In this document: piece by piece, positions 14,652-22,692 of the stretch | Position numbering within the stretch: the stretch's first letter is position 1 | How the letters are laid out: each line of letters starts with the position of its first letter | Assembly (NCBI GenBank): GCA_016194705.1 | Contig: JACQAZ010000041.1 | Coordinates: forward strand, 1-64,000 | Direction of reading: 5' to 3' | From: Elusimicrobiota bacterium | Lineage (GTDB): Bacteria > Elusimicrobiota > Elusimicrobia > UBA1565 > UBA9628 | Length of the DNA: 64,000 nt | Position numbers and translations under genes: made by a program | Notes under the pieces: model-generated | The model's input: the letters and a program-made list of their open reading frames with translations, nothing else | Databases searched by the model: none | Told to the model about the DNA's origin: nothing

Positions 14652-15767
14652 TCAGTACTTGAGCTCGAAGCCCAGCATGATCCGGTGCTGGTCGCGGTCA
14701 AACCCCTCGGTGGGCTCGGTCCGTATCTTCAGGGCATAGACCAGCTTGAGGGTCACGCGCTCGCTGAGCTCGTAGGCCGCCTCCGTGAAGCCCCTGATGT
14801 CCCAGTCCCTCGGGTTGTAGAGGTTCGCGTCGACGCTTATCTTTTGCGAGAGCCTCAGGCCGGGGAGAGGCTTGAGGACGTACTCGAGTTCGACGGCGGG
14901 GGAGGGGAAGTTCTCGTGAGACCCTTTGGCGTCTTCGCGCACCCAGCCCATCCCGACGGCGGCCTCGAGCTCGTGCAGCTCGTCCTTGAAGAAACGGTAG
15001 CCGTAGCCTGCGCGCGCCTCGATCTTCTGCTCGAGACCGACGAACTCGTCGCGGATCCATTCCTGTTCGGCGTGGAGGTAATCCGGCCTCCCAGGCGCGA
15101 TGTCGCGCTTGAGGTGCAGCTCGCCGCCGTATTCCACGGCGGGGACACCGTGCTGATCAAATCCGCGCAGATAGCGGGCCTCGACGCCCGCCTCCCACGG
15201 ACCCTCGCGGTAGATCGTCTCATGCTGCAGACCGAAGCCGGCGTGGTCGAAGCGGTGCCCGGTGGCGCCGGACCAGACCGAGGTCTCGTGCTCGAAGCCT
15301 TTCTCCTCTTCCTTAAGGCTGCCGTCGAAAGAGCCGCCGTCGCTGAGGAAACCGGGCACGCGGTCGAGAGTCAAGGCGACGGCCTTGCCGATCTCTTTCT
15401 TGGGCTGGCGCGAGGACGAGGCGGGGACGTCGACCTGCTCGGCGGGGGCCAGGAAGATGTAGATCCCGTAGAGCCTTCGATCCGGGTCGAGTCCTTCGAG
15501 CAGCTTTTCGACGGTCCGGTGCTCGGTCTCGTAGCGGACCAAGGCATAGGCGAGGTAGCGCGCGGCTTGGAGCTCGCCGGACGCCTCCGCCGCGCCGTCG
15601 GCCATGTTCTTGAGGGCGGCGTGCCCGGCGTCATAGCGCATGGGTTCCAGGGCGCGCAGCAGCTCCGCGAAGGGCTTCGGGGATGGCGGAGGCGGGACGG
15701 ACTGCGCCAGGCCATGCCGGACGCTAAGGGCCAAGATCGTCGTCAGGATCATCGTCGCGCGGATCAT
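14652..15767 (-). CDS. DUF481-type outer-membrane beta-barrel protein
   Basis: 371 residues with a signal peptide (LTTILALSVRHGLAQS, about residues 7-23). An alpha-helical region (residues 30-110) is followed by about 250 residues of alternating amphipathic strands ending in an aromatic-rich C-terminus (MLGFELKY) typical of outer-membrane barrels. The pattern HETSVWSGATGHRFDHAGFG onward matches the DUF481/YdiY family, linked to osmotic or salt response in other bacteria. The role here is unknown. It is transcribed away from the palindrome cluster at 15932-16036. Confidence 0.7.
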   Translation of the reverse strand: MIRATMILTTILALSVRHGLAQSVPPPPSPKPFAELLRALEPMRYDAGHAALKNMADGAAEASGELQAARYLAYALVRYETEHRTVEKLLEGLDPDRRLYGIYIFLAPAEQVDVPASSSRQPKKEIGKAVALTLDRVPGFLSDGGSFDGSLKEEEKGFEHETSVWSGATGHRFDHAGFGLQHETIYREGPWEAGVEARYLRGFDQHGVPAVEYGGELHLKRDIAPGRPDYLHAEQEWIRDEFVGLEQKIEARAGYGYRFFKDELHELEAAVGMGWVREDAKGSHENFPSPAVELEYVLKPLPGLRLSQKISVDANLYNPRDWDIRGFTEAAYELSERVTLKLVYALKIRTEPTEGFDRDQHRIMLGFELKY

Positions 15768-15931
15768 CGTGCCGCCTCCCGCGCCTCATCGGCGCTGCTC
15801 AAGTTTAGCCCGCGCGGGGGAATCTCTCCTGCGCCGCCGGGGAACCCGCGGCCGGTCTTTGGTCCGTTTTGCCCGATGATCAGTGACGCCCCAAGAATTA
15901 TCAGCCCGGGATAACGTCCTCGGGGCCATCG

Positions 15932-16036
15932 ACTGTGTCCGGACACAGTTCATCGTGTGTCCGACTGTGGTCAACCACAGTCGGCCGGCTATCCGACCCG
16001 GGCCGGATGAAGACGACTGTAATCGAGTACAGTCGT
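15932..16036. promoter_or_regulatory. Three tandem CTGT-N8-ACAG palindromes (SOS-box-like operator cluster)
   Basis: Three near-perfect palindromes share the outer half sites CTGT and ACAG with exactly 8 bp between them: 15933-15948, 15965-15980 and 16017-16032, each extended by further paired bases. Centre-to-centre spacing is 32 and 52 bp, close to 3 and 5 helical turns, so bound dimers would face the same side. CTGT-N8-ACAG is the LexA consensus of gammaproteobacteria, but no lexA is in the window and the factor is unproven. The sites lie in the divergent gap between the DUF481 gene (-) and the 16116 gene (+). The rest of 15768-16080 contains no gene. Confidence 0.65.
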
Positions 16037-16080
16037 CAAGCGACCGCGCCTCTCTGAACATGACTTCTGCATGGCGCCCG

Positions 16081-16109
16081 TTGACGCGGACGCGTGCATG
16101 GGATACACT
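16081..16109 (+). promoter_or_regulatory. Sigma-70-type promoter, leaderless
   Basis: TTGACG (16081-16086), a 17-bp spacer and TACACT (16104-16109); the ATG at 16116 is 6 nt further, at the predicted +1. The operator-like cluster ends 45 bp upstream of the -35. Confidence 0.78.
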
Positions 16110-16115
16110 CCTAAG

Positions 16116-16877
16116 ATGAGCGACGCCCCTCTGCGGTACGCCGTTCTTCTCTCCAAGCCTGAGGAATTTAGGCCGGTGGAGATCGCCCGAGCTTTGGCCG
16201 GCGTCAAGAAAGTCCCGGAGCAGGACCTCGTGCCCGCGGCGCGGCGGTGCTGGGGCATCGTCGAGGACGACCTCCCCGAGGCGGGCGCCCGCGAGCTCGT
16301 CGCGGCGCTTGAGAAAGCAGGCCTGGGCGCCGTGGCGGTCCCGCGCGGCCTCATCGAGGAGCCGGCGCCGGTTTCGAAGGTCCATCTCTTGGCTCCATTC
16401 AAGCCCGAGAGGCTCGCGGTGCTCGCCGCGGCGGGGTACAAGGAGATCACGACGCGCACGATCAAGACGACCGAGGGACCCGACCTCACCCAGAAGGCCA
16501 TCGGCATGGGCATCACGATGATGACGGGCCTGCCCACGAGCCTGGGCAAGGCGAAAAAGGAGGTCCAGACGACCGTCGAGACCGCCGAGCTCGTCTTCTT
16601 CCTCGATCTCGTCTTGAAGGACCCCGCGGAGCGCCTGCGCATCGACGCCCAGGACTTCGACTTCTCCTGCCTGGGCGCCAAGAAGTCCTACAGCGCGATC
16701 GTCAACTTCCGCCAGCTGCTCTACGACCTCGCCGACGCCTCGCGCCGCGCGATCCGCAATCGCGGGACGACCATCCTGCTCGAGCAGAAGCCCGTGCGCG
16801 AGATGGGCTACGAGTCGCTCAAAGACCTCGAACGCGAGTGCCGCTGGCTTCTGACGCTCGCGGCGCTGGCGCGCTGA
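16116..16877 (+). CDS. Uncharacterised protein downstream of the operator cluster
   Basis: 253 residues, soluble, no signal peptide. It starts LRYAVLLSKPEEFRPVEIARAL and has mixed alpha/beta character throughout; KEITTRTIKTTEGPDLTQKA and LGAKKSYSAIVNFRQLLYDLAD look like compact motifs, but I do not recognise the family. I chose the ATG at 16116 because a consensus promoter puts +1 there. Its promoter is the one nearest the three CTGT-N8-ACAG palindromes, so it may respond to the same regulator, possibly DNA damage if that regulator is LexA-like. Confidence 0.65.
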   Translation: MSDAPLRYAVLLSKPEEFRPVEIARALAGVKKVPEQDLVPAARRCWGIVEDDLPEAGARELVAALEKAGLGAVAVPRGLIEEPAPVSKVHLLAPFKPERLAVLAAAGYKEITTRTIKTTEGPDLTQKAIGMGITMMTGLPTSLGKAKKEVQTTVETAELVFFLDLVLKDPAERLRIDAQDFDFSCLGAKKSYSAIVNFRQLLYDLADASRRAIRNRGTTILLEQKPVREMGYESLKDLERECRWLLTLAALAR

Positions 16878-16971
16878 AAGGTCTCCGGTCCCAAGGGGAT
16901 ATAGGCCTAAGGGCCCATGCCGCTTTCCAAAGCGCACGCTACAGTGCTACAATCGCATCTCAGAGGACAAC

Positions 16972-17904
16972 ATGACTAGGACCATCGCCGCCTTCCTGCT
17001 GCTCTTCTGCGCCGTCCAAGCGCGCGCCCAGTCCGTCATGGGCGACGCCGCGTTCTTCCGGCAGCTTGGCTTGCTCAACGAAGGCATCCAAGCCGACATC
17101 AAGACCTCTCCGGTCGTCAAGAAAAACACGGGGACGCCGACCAAGGAGGACGCCTACCGGATGGTGCTCGCCCACCTCAAGGGCTCCGGCGTGCCGGAGT
17201 CTTTCGTCAAGGCCTCCTTCGACGATCCCGCGGTCACGCTCTATCCCGACATCCCGGGCAAATTCAAGCCCGGAGGCCACGCCGAGGAGACGACGTATGA
17301 AAAATATCGGAAGTACTTCCTGACGGAAGACCGCATCCAGGCGGGAGTCGTGTTCTACCGGACCAACCAGCAGCTTCTCTCTCAGGTCGAGCAGAGCTAC
17401 GGTGTGGACCCCGGAATACTGACGGGCCTCCTGGGCGTTGAGACCTTCTACGGGACCAAGACCGGGACCTACATGGTCTTCTCGGCGCTGTACACGATCA
17501 CTCTCAAGGTCCCCTCGCGCTCCGATTGGGCGGCCAAGGAGCTCGCCGAGTGGATCAAGCTCTGCTACCGCGACCGCGTCGTCGTGCACGCCGTCAAGGG
17601 CTCCTACGCCGGGGCCTTCGGCTTCTTCCAATTCATGCCCTCGAGCTTCAACCGCTTCGCGGTCGACTACGACGGCGACGGGCACATCGCGTTCGATCAG
17701 TGGCCCGACGTTCTGGGGAGCGTCGCCAACTACCTCAAGCTCGCGGGCTGGCAGCCCGGCGGGAGCCTCGAGAAGCCCGCGAAGAACTACTACTCCATCT
17801 TCGCCTACAACCACTCCGACAACTACGTCCGCGTGATCGTCGAGCTGCGCTCCGAGATCATGAAGCACCTCAATCCTCCGCCGCCCGCGCCGGGCAACAG
17901 CTAG
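16972..17904 (+). CDS. MltB-type lytic murein transglycosylase
   Basis: A 310-residue protein with a signal peptide (LLLFCAVQARAQ, cleavage about residue 20) and no lipobox Cys, so soluble periplasmic. SLT_2 fold: the catalytic Glu is in LLGVETFYGTKTGTY (about residue 163), with GSYAGAFGFFQFMPSSF and the YDGDGHIAFDQWPDVLGSVANYL block completing the active-site cleft; FAYNHSDNYVRVI is the final substrate-binding motif. It cleaves peptidoglycan between MurNAc and GlcNAc, forming 1,6-anhydro ends. A TACAAT box (16948-16953) and an AGAGGA ribosome site precede the ATG, so unlike several neighbours it has a leader. Confidence 0.9.
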   Translation: MTRTIAAFLLLFCAVQARAQSVMGDAAFFRQLGLLNEGIQADIKTSPVVKKNTGTPTKEDAYRMVLAHLKGSGVPESFVKASFDDPAVTLYPDIPGKFKPGGHAEETTYEKYRKYFLTEDRIQAGVVFYRTNQQLLSQVEQSYGVDPGILTGLLGVETFYGTKTGTYMVFSALYTITLKVPSRSDWAAKELAEWIKLCYRDRVVVHAVKGSYAGAFGFFQFMPSSFNRFAVDYDGDGHIAFDQWPDVLGSVANYLKLAGWQPGGSLEKPAKNYYSIFAYNHSDNYVRVIVELRSEIMKHLNPPPPAPGNS

Positions 17905-17909
17905 CCCCG

Positions 17910-18803
17910 ATGCTTGCGGCCGCGACGCTGCTCGTCCTTTTGGGTAGCGCCCACCGGGACGCGGCGGCTCAAAACGTGACTTCCTCCCAGCTTGATCTTA
18001 TCGAGCTCTTTGAAGGCCAGCCGGACCCTCAACGAAGGGAAGCCGCCATGCGCGACGTCGGCTATACCAAGGATTCCGACTGGCCCCACGACGAGGCCGT
18101 CTCGGCCGAGCGCCTGCGCAAGGCTCGCGAGGCGCAGGCGAAGGGACCCGGGGAGCGAAGGGCCGCCCTCGACCTGTATGACGACGCCATATGGTATTGC
18201 CACTACTGCCCCGAGGCGTACCTGCCCGCCGGACGCCTCGCTGCGATCCTCGGCGATGACCTCGACGCCCTGGCCTTCCTGCGCTTCTACCGCCTCATCA
18301 GCCCCGACAAGAAAGCCGTCGCCTCTATCGCCAAGGAGATCGCCGTTCTCGAGAAGCGCGTCGCCCTCGACCCGCCTCTCGATCTGACGCCGCCCGGCGG
18401 CAAGGACTTTCTGGTCCACGGCGCGAAGAGGCCGCCGACGCCGCGCGCGCGGAGCCTCGTCGGAGACTGGACCGCCGCCAACGACCAGCTCTCCGGGGAG
18501 TTCCCCGCCAAGATCTCGGTCGAGAAGGACGCCCTCTTCGTTCGCTACCTCATCGGCGGGGAATGGGCGGAGATGGCCCACGCTGAGTCTGTCGAGTACG
18601 AGGGAAAGGTCTGGGTGAAATGGCTGCATGACTTGGGACCCGGCACCTCGGCCCAGCTGGCTCCGGAGTTCGGGCCGGACGGCAAGAGCGTCGTCTTCAA
18701 GCTGCCGTTGGTCCCCAGCGAGAAGGTCGCGGAGGGGATGGCCTACACCATGACCGGCAAGTTCACCGTTTGGACCGTTAAGCGGGCGAAAAAAGCGGGC
18801 TAG
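17910..18803 (+). CDS. Secreted protein of unknown function
   Basis: 297 residues with a signal peptide (MLAAATLLVLLGSAHRDAAAQ). The N-terminal part contains a helical, TPR-like segment (ALDLYDDAIWYCHYCPEAYLPAGRLAAILGD...), and a WYCHYC Cys pair could form a disulfide. The C-terminal 110 residues begin with SLVGDWTAANDQLSGEF and look beta-rich. The ATG lies 5 nt after the transglycosylase stop, so the two genes form an operon and may share an envelope role. No family recognised. Confidence 0.65.
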   Translation: MLAAATLLVLLGSAHRDAAAQNVTSSQLDLIELFEGQPDPQRREAAMRDVGYTKDSDWPHDEAVSAERLRKAREAQAKGPGERRAALDLYDDAIWYCHYCPEAYLPAGRLAAILGDDLDALAFLRFYRLISPDKKAVASIAKEIAVLEKRVALDPPLDLTPPGGKDFLVHGAKRPPTPRARSLVGDWTAANDQLSGEFPAKISVEKDALFVRYLIGGEWAEMAHAESVEYEGKVWVKWLHDLGPGTSAQLAPEFGPDGKSVVFKLPLVPSEKVAEGMAYTMTGKFTVWTVKRAKKAG

Positions 18804-18813
18804 AATTTCGAAG

Positions 18814-20099
18814 TCACCACTTTCCGTGCTCCAGCGCGATCAGGCCGGCGCTGACGGCCGCTAAGGCCACCATCATGGGCGAAAGCTCGCGGCTTCGCCC
18901 CGCGATCAGGTAGAGCGCGGCGTGCGCGACGAAGCCCCACAAGATTCCCTGCGTGATCGAGAAAGTGAGAGGAATCAGCACGACGGTCAGGAAGGCGGGC
19001 AAGGCGTCCTCGAGCTTCGAGAGTTCCAGTCCCGTGACGCTGCGGAACATGAAGCAGCCGACGAGGATCAGCACGGGTGCCGTCGCGTAGGGCGGGACCA
19101 TCCCCGCCAGCGGCCCTAGGAAGAAGCACGGCAAAAAGCAGAGCGCCGTGAAGACCGAGGTCAATCCCGTGCGGCCGCCCATCTCGATGCCGGCGGAGCT
19201 CTCTATGTAGGCGGTCCCCGACGAGGTGCCCGCCAACCCCGCTCCCAATGTCGCCAAGGCGTCGACGATCAGGCCTTCCTTAAGATTGCGCGGCTCGCCG
19301 TCCTTGTCCAGGAGCCCGGAGGCGTGCGAGACGCCGATGAAGGTCGAGATCGAGTCGAAGAGGTCGGTGAAGAGGATCGCGATCATCGCCGGAGCCAAAG
19401 AGAGCTTGAGCGAGCCCCGGATGTCGAGCTTGAGGAAGACCGACGAGAAATCGGGCGCGCTGAAGAGGGGGACGGCAGCGAGAGCCAGCCGGCGCCCCAG
19501 GCCGCCAAGGTCACGGCGTAGATTCCGGCCAGGAAAGCGAACGGGCTCTTGCGGCGCATGAGCCAAACGGTCAAGCCCAAGCCCGCCAGGCTCAGCACGG
19601 CTTTGCGGTCGATGGTCCCGAGTTTGACCAAGGTCACCGGGTCGGCGGCGACAAAGCCCGCGTTCTTGAGCCCGATGAAGGTCAGGAACATGCCGATGCC
19701 GGCGGCGGCCGCGATGCGCAGGTTGCGCGGAATGGCGAGGGCTATGCGCACGCGCAGCGGCGTCACGGAGACCAGCAAGAAGAGGACTCCCGCCCAGAAC
19801 ACGATGCCCAGGGCCTGCGGCCACGGCACGCCGCGTCCCAAAATGATCGAGAAGGTGAAGAAGGCGTTGAGCCCCATGCCGGGGGCGACCGCGAAGGGGA
19901 GGTCGGCGTAGAGGCCCATCGCCAAGGTCATGACGAAGCAGAGCAGGACGGTGGCGCTCAGCACTCCCGAGAACGGCATCCCGGTTCCCGGGGTGGCGAG
20001 GATCGCGGGGTTGACGACGACGATGTAAGCCATCGTGAAGAAGGTCGTGACGCCCGCGACGGCCTCGGTCTTCCAGGCGGCGGCGCGCTCCGTCTTCAT
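18814..20099 (-). pseudogene. NCS2 family purine permease, frameshifted
   Basis: Two overlapping frames together give one complete AzgA/PbuG-like permease of about 430 residues. The first (from the ATG at 20099) covers TM1 to TM6 with TFFTMAYIVVVNPAIL and AVAPGMGLNAFF; the second covers the rest with LFDSISTFIGVSHASGLLD and GTSSGTAYIESSAGIEMGGRTG, both diagnostic of guanine/hypoxanthine carriers. The frames join if one base is added to the G5 run at 19467-19471 (C5 on the coding strand), giving an uninterrupted PSPLFSAPDFSSVFLKLD. One missing base in a homopolymer may be a genuine frameshift or a sequencing error. Confidence 0.85.
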
Positions 20100-20117
20100 C
20101 GCGCACTAGTATAGACA

Positions 20118-20236
20118 ATTTGGCCTGGGTCCTAGGACCCGTGGGGCGGCGGGTCTACTGTCCGTTTCCCACGGACCGAAGGCCCCAAGGCCGCGGGTCG
20201 GCCCTTTGGTACGATTTCTATAAGAGGAATAAGACC
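20118..20236. repeat. GGNCC-rich divergent intergenic region
   Basis: The gap contains GGGTCCTAGGACCC and several further GGTCC, GGACC and GGCCC half sites. The same kind of sequence occurs near 3581-3645, 16878-16925, 22548-22629, 29785-29840 and 45788-45850. A TACGAT box near 20210 and an AGAGGA site serve the next gene. Confidence 0.4.
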
Positions 20237-20710
20237 ATGAATAAGACCTTGCTCGCCGCTTTCATTCTTTCGGCGCCGGCCGTTTGGGCCCGGGGCGGAG
20301 CCATGGACCTTTTACGCGCCGCCTCCTACGACGCGTCGGCCGAAGGCGGCCTCGAGAAGCGGTCCGCGCAGGCCGGAGCCGCGTTTCAGGGCGGCCGAGT
20401 CCCGACGAGGCCGTCCTTGACCTCCGAGGGCTCCGCCTCGGGGCTGGCCTTGTCGTCCAAGGCGAAGGCCTCGACCGCGCCCGCGGAATCGGTCCCGCCC
20501 CCGCCCGGGCTCGAGCACCATGATCTCAAGCTCATCCGCGCGGGCGGCATCGCGGTGGCCGCCGCCGGCGTCGGGCTGATGGCGTACGCCGTCGCGGCCG
20601 CCGCGGCGGGTCCCATCGGTTGGGCCGCCGCCGCGATCTTCTTCGGCGGCTTGTCGGCCTACCTCGCGCACCGGCGGCTCCAAGGCAAGGACGACTTCAA
20701 GCACGCCTAG
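20237..20710 (+). CDS. Secreted/membrane protein with Ala-rich helices, unknown
   Basis: 157 residues. It has a signal peptide (LLAAFILSAPAVWARG, cleavage about residue 19), a low-complexity linker with Pro-rich ESVPPPPGLEHHD, and two closely spaced Ala/Gly-rich hydrophobic segments (about residues 102-142), then a short basic tail. The hydrophobic hairpin suggests membrane association. AGAGGA about 9 nt before the ATG supports the start. Its TAG overlaps the GTG of the next gene by one base (TAGTG), so translation is probably coupled. No family recognised. Confidence 0.6.
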   Translation: MNKTLLAAFILSAPAVWARGGAMDLLRAASYDASAEGGLEKRSAQAGAAFQGGRVPTRPSLTSEGSASGLALSSKAKASTAPAESVPPPPGLEHHDLKLIRAGGIAVAAAGVGLMAYAVAAAAAGPIGWAAAAIFFGGLSAYLAHRRLQGKDDFKHA

Positions 20711-21357
20711 TGCGACCCCTGGAGATCGTGTTTGAGAATCGGTCGGTCATCGCCGTCGACAAGCCCTGCGGCCAGCCCACGATCCCGGGGCGGGGCGAGA
20801 TCGGGGAACCGCTCAATGTCGAGGTCGGACAGAGGCTCGGGTCCAAGGTTTTCGTCGTCCATCGTCTGGACCGCGAGGCCGGCGGCCTCGTCGTCTTCGC
20901 CAAGGACGCCAAGACCCACCGCGAGCTGTGCGCCCGCTTCGAGGCCCGTCAGGTGCGCAAGAAATACCTCGCGGGCGTGGCCGGCGAGCTTTCCGACGAG
21001 GGGGTCATTCGCAGCCCGATCAAGGAATTCGGCTCGGGGCGCATGGGCGTCGGCCCCGGCGGCAAGCCGTCGGTCACCCGATATCGCGCCTTGCGGTCGC
21101 TGCCGAAAGGCTCCCTGCTGGATGTCGAGCCGGTCACCGGCCGCCGGCATCAGATCCGCGTCCATCTATACTCCATCGACCATCCCGTGCTCGGAGACCG
21201 GGTCTACGGCCGCCAGAGGCCCGTGGGCGGGGTCGAGCGCCTGCTCCTGCACAGCCTGGAACTCGATTTCGGCCTGGAAGGCCTGCCGAGCCTCAGGGCC
21301 GAGCCGGGGGCAGGCTTCGAGGAGTCCTTTTCGAACTTTTTGCTGGGTCGTCCGTAA
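20710..21357 (+). CDS. RluA-family RNA pseudouridine synthase
   Basis: 215 residues from a GTG that overlaps the previous stop. RluA hallmarks are VIAVDKPCGQPTIPG, the catalytic HRLDREAGGLVVFAK (Asp about residue 56), KKYLAGVAGE, and VEPVTGRRHQIRVHL with HPVLGDRVYG. There is no N-terminal S4 domain, as in RluA and TruC. It isomerises uridine to pseudouridine in rRNA or tRNA; the exact target cannot be deduced. Coupling to an unrelated membrane protein gene is unusual but may only reflect compact packing. Confidence 0.9.
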   Translation: MRPLEIVFENRSVIAVDKPCGQPTIPGRGEIGEPLNVEVGQRLGSKVFVVHRLDREAGGLVVFAKDAKTHRELCARFEARQVRKKYLAGVAGELSDEGVIRSPIKEFGSGRMGVGPGGKPSVTRYRALRSLPKGSLLDVEPVTGRRHQIRVHLYSIDHPVLGDRVYGRQRPVGGVERLLLHSLELDFGLEGLPSLRAEPGAGFEESFSNFLLGRP

Positions 21358-21420
21358 TATTAGTGTAGGAAAGCGCTAGTGGGGCCGATAGGCTCCAACA
21401 TCATGATGGAGGAATCGAAA

Positions 21421-21645
21421 ATGTCCAAGAAGCTCATGCTGCTCGCCGCGATGATCTGCGGTCTCAGCCTCTCCGCCGTCGCTCAGACCCCGGCTCCCGC
21501 CGCGGGTGACAAGCCGGCCGCCGCGAAGTCCGAGAAGAAGGCCGACAAGAAGGGCAAGAAGGCCGCCAAGAAGGCCGGCAAGGCCAAGAAGGAAGCGAAG
21601 GCCGAGAAGAAAGCCGACGCCGCTGCTCCCGCCGCGACCAAGTAG
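21421..21645 (+). CDS. Small secreted Lys/Ala-rich protein
   Basis: 74 residues: a signal peptide (LMLLAAMICGLSLSAVAQ), then an almost pure Lys/Ala/Glu tail made of KKADKKGKKAAKKAGKAKKEA-like runs ending in Ala/Pro. GGAGGA 7 nt before the ATG at 21421 defines the start. The mature chain is strongly basic and probably disordered; it could bind peptidoglycan, nucleic acid or polyanionic surface polymers. A strong terminator follows, so it is expressed as a single-gene unit, probably at a high level. Similar Ala/Lys-rich exported proteins are common in several phyla without known roles. Confidence 0.75.
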   Translation: MSKKLMLLAAMICGLSLSAVAQTPAPAAGDKPAAAKSEKKADKKGKKAAKKAGKAKKEAKAEKKADAAAPAATK

Positions 21646-21660
21646 TTAACGCCGAAGAGT

Positions 21661-21696
21661 AATGCCCCGGCAGCGATGCCGGGGCATTCTTTTTTA
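21661..21696. terminator. Intrinsic terminator between convergent genes
   Basis: A 12-bp stem AATGCCCCGGCA / TGCCGGGGCATT (21661-21688) with a GCGA loop and a following T-run (21690-21695). It ends the small basic protein gene and overlaps the stop of the opposite gene. Confidence 0.88.
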
Positions 21697-22491
21697 TTCC
21701 CTGCTGAGTCTTTCGAGGAAGCGCGCCAGGGGTCCCATGTCGACGCGGGCGGGCTCCTGGCCGAGGGCTCGCTGAAGTTCGAGCAGCCGCGCGTTGCGGA
21801 TTTCGGCGTCGCGGAAGTATATCCGCTGCATATCGTGGCTCGTCCTCTTTGCCGAGGCGTGCTCCTCGAAGAGACGGTGGAGCTCTGCGACCGAACCGAC
21901 AAAGACGGTCGGAATCTCGGGCGGCGCCCGGGCTCCGCCGAAGAACTGCCTGATCGTGGGATCCACGATGAGCTGCCCGCCGGCCAAGGCGTTGAGGAGA
22001 TAGTAGTGCATCTCGGCCTCGACCACATGGACGCCGTAGCCCATGTTTCGCAGGAGCAGGCCCAGTTTCGGCGCGGCGTCGCCGCAGCAGGGCCGATCCA
22101 AGGTCGTGCCGGGGCCTTTCCATTCGCCCAGGCCCACGCTGTCTTTGAGGGAGGGCAGGGCCAGCTCGACCGAGCGGCGCAGCGCTCCCGAGACGGCCGA
22201 CATCTCGGCCTCGTGGGCCATGGAGGCGGGAGTGACGAGCTGGGGCGCGATCCGCGTCCCGTCGCTGGCAAGGCTGACCGGCTCCCCAGCCAACGCGGGG
22301 ATGCTTTGCGGTATCGCGGTTTGGGGCAGAGCCGTTCCTGCAGGCAGAACGAGGCCGCAAGAGGCGCCGCAGGTCCTAGTCGCCCGCCCGGGCAGTATGA
22401 GCTGGCGCACGGGTTCGGCGACATCGACCGCGGCCGCGGGCAGAGCGAGGCGAAGGGCCAGCAGCAGAGGCCAAAGCGTTGTCATCCCCAA
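21694..22491 (-). CDS. Secreted transglutaminase/papain-like protein
   Basis: 265 residues with a signal peptide (LLLALRLALPAAAVD). The second half has a plausible Cys-His-Asp triad in papain/transglutaminase order: Cys in RPCCGDAAPKLGLLL, His in EAEMHYYLLNAL, Asp in GQLIVDPTIRQFFG. A CGASCG pair near residue 43 may be a disulfide. Transglutaminase-like folds in bacteria are often peptidases acting on the cell wall or exported proteins. Family assignment is by motif order only. The protein at 62983 has a similar arrangement. Confidence 0.55.
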   Translation of the reverse strand: MGMTTLWPLLLALRLALPAAAVDVAEPVRQLILPGRATRTCGASCGLVLPAGTALPQTAIPQSIPALAGEPVSLASDGTRIAPQLVTPASMAHEAEMSAVSGALRRSVELALPSLKDSVGLGEWKGPGTTLDRPCCGDAAPKLGLLLRNMGYGVHVVEAEMHYYLLNALAGGQLIVDPTIRQFFGGARAPPEIPTVFVGSVAELHRLFEEHASAKRTSHDMQRIYFRDAEIRNARLLELQRALGQEPARVDMGPLARFLERLSRE

Positions 22492-22629
22492 TAGGATAGC
22501 CCTCCCTCCCGCCGCGCGCGAGGACCGGGCGGCCCAGCCCCGAGGGACTTTGGTCCTAATGACCCCTAGACCGTTCGGTATGGGTCCTCTGGGCCAAATG
22601 TTCGTGGGTCCCTGGGACCATTGGTCCTA

Positions 22630-22643
22630 TTGATCTAGATCAA
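22630..22643. promoter_or_regulatory. FNR/CRP-family consensus site
   Basis: TTGATCTAGATCAA is a perfect match to the FNR consensus TTGAT-N4-ATCAA. It lies 50 bp upstream of the AAA ATPase ATG at 22693. The rest of 22492-22629 contains no gene and is crowded with GGTCC/GGACC half sites. Confidence 0.6.
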
Positions 22644-22692
22644 TAAGCGTTAACATAAAAATCGCAAAGGCGTTTCTAAGGAGATAGACAAC

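Noticed and set aside
14421..15914. A 497-residue plus-strand ORF
   Set aside because: It lies opposite the zinc-ribbon and DUF481 genes and has no domain or start signal.
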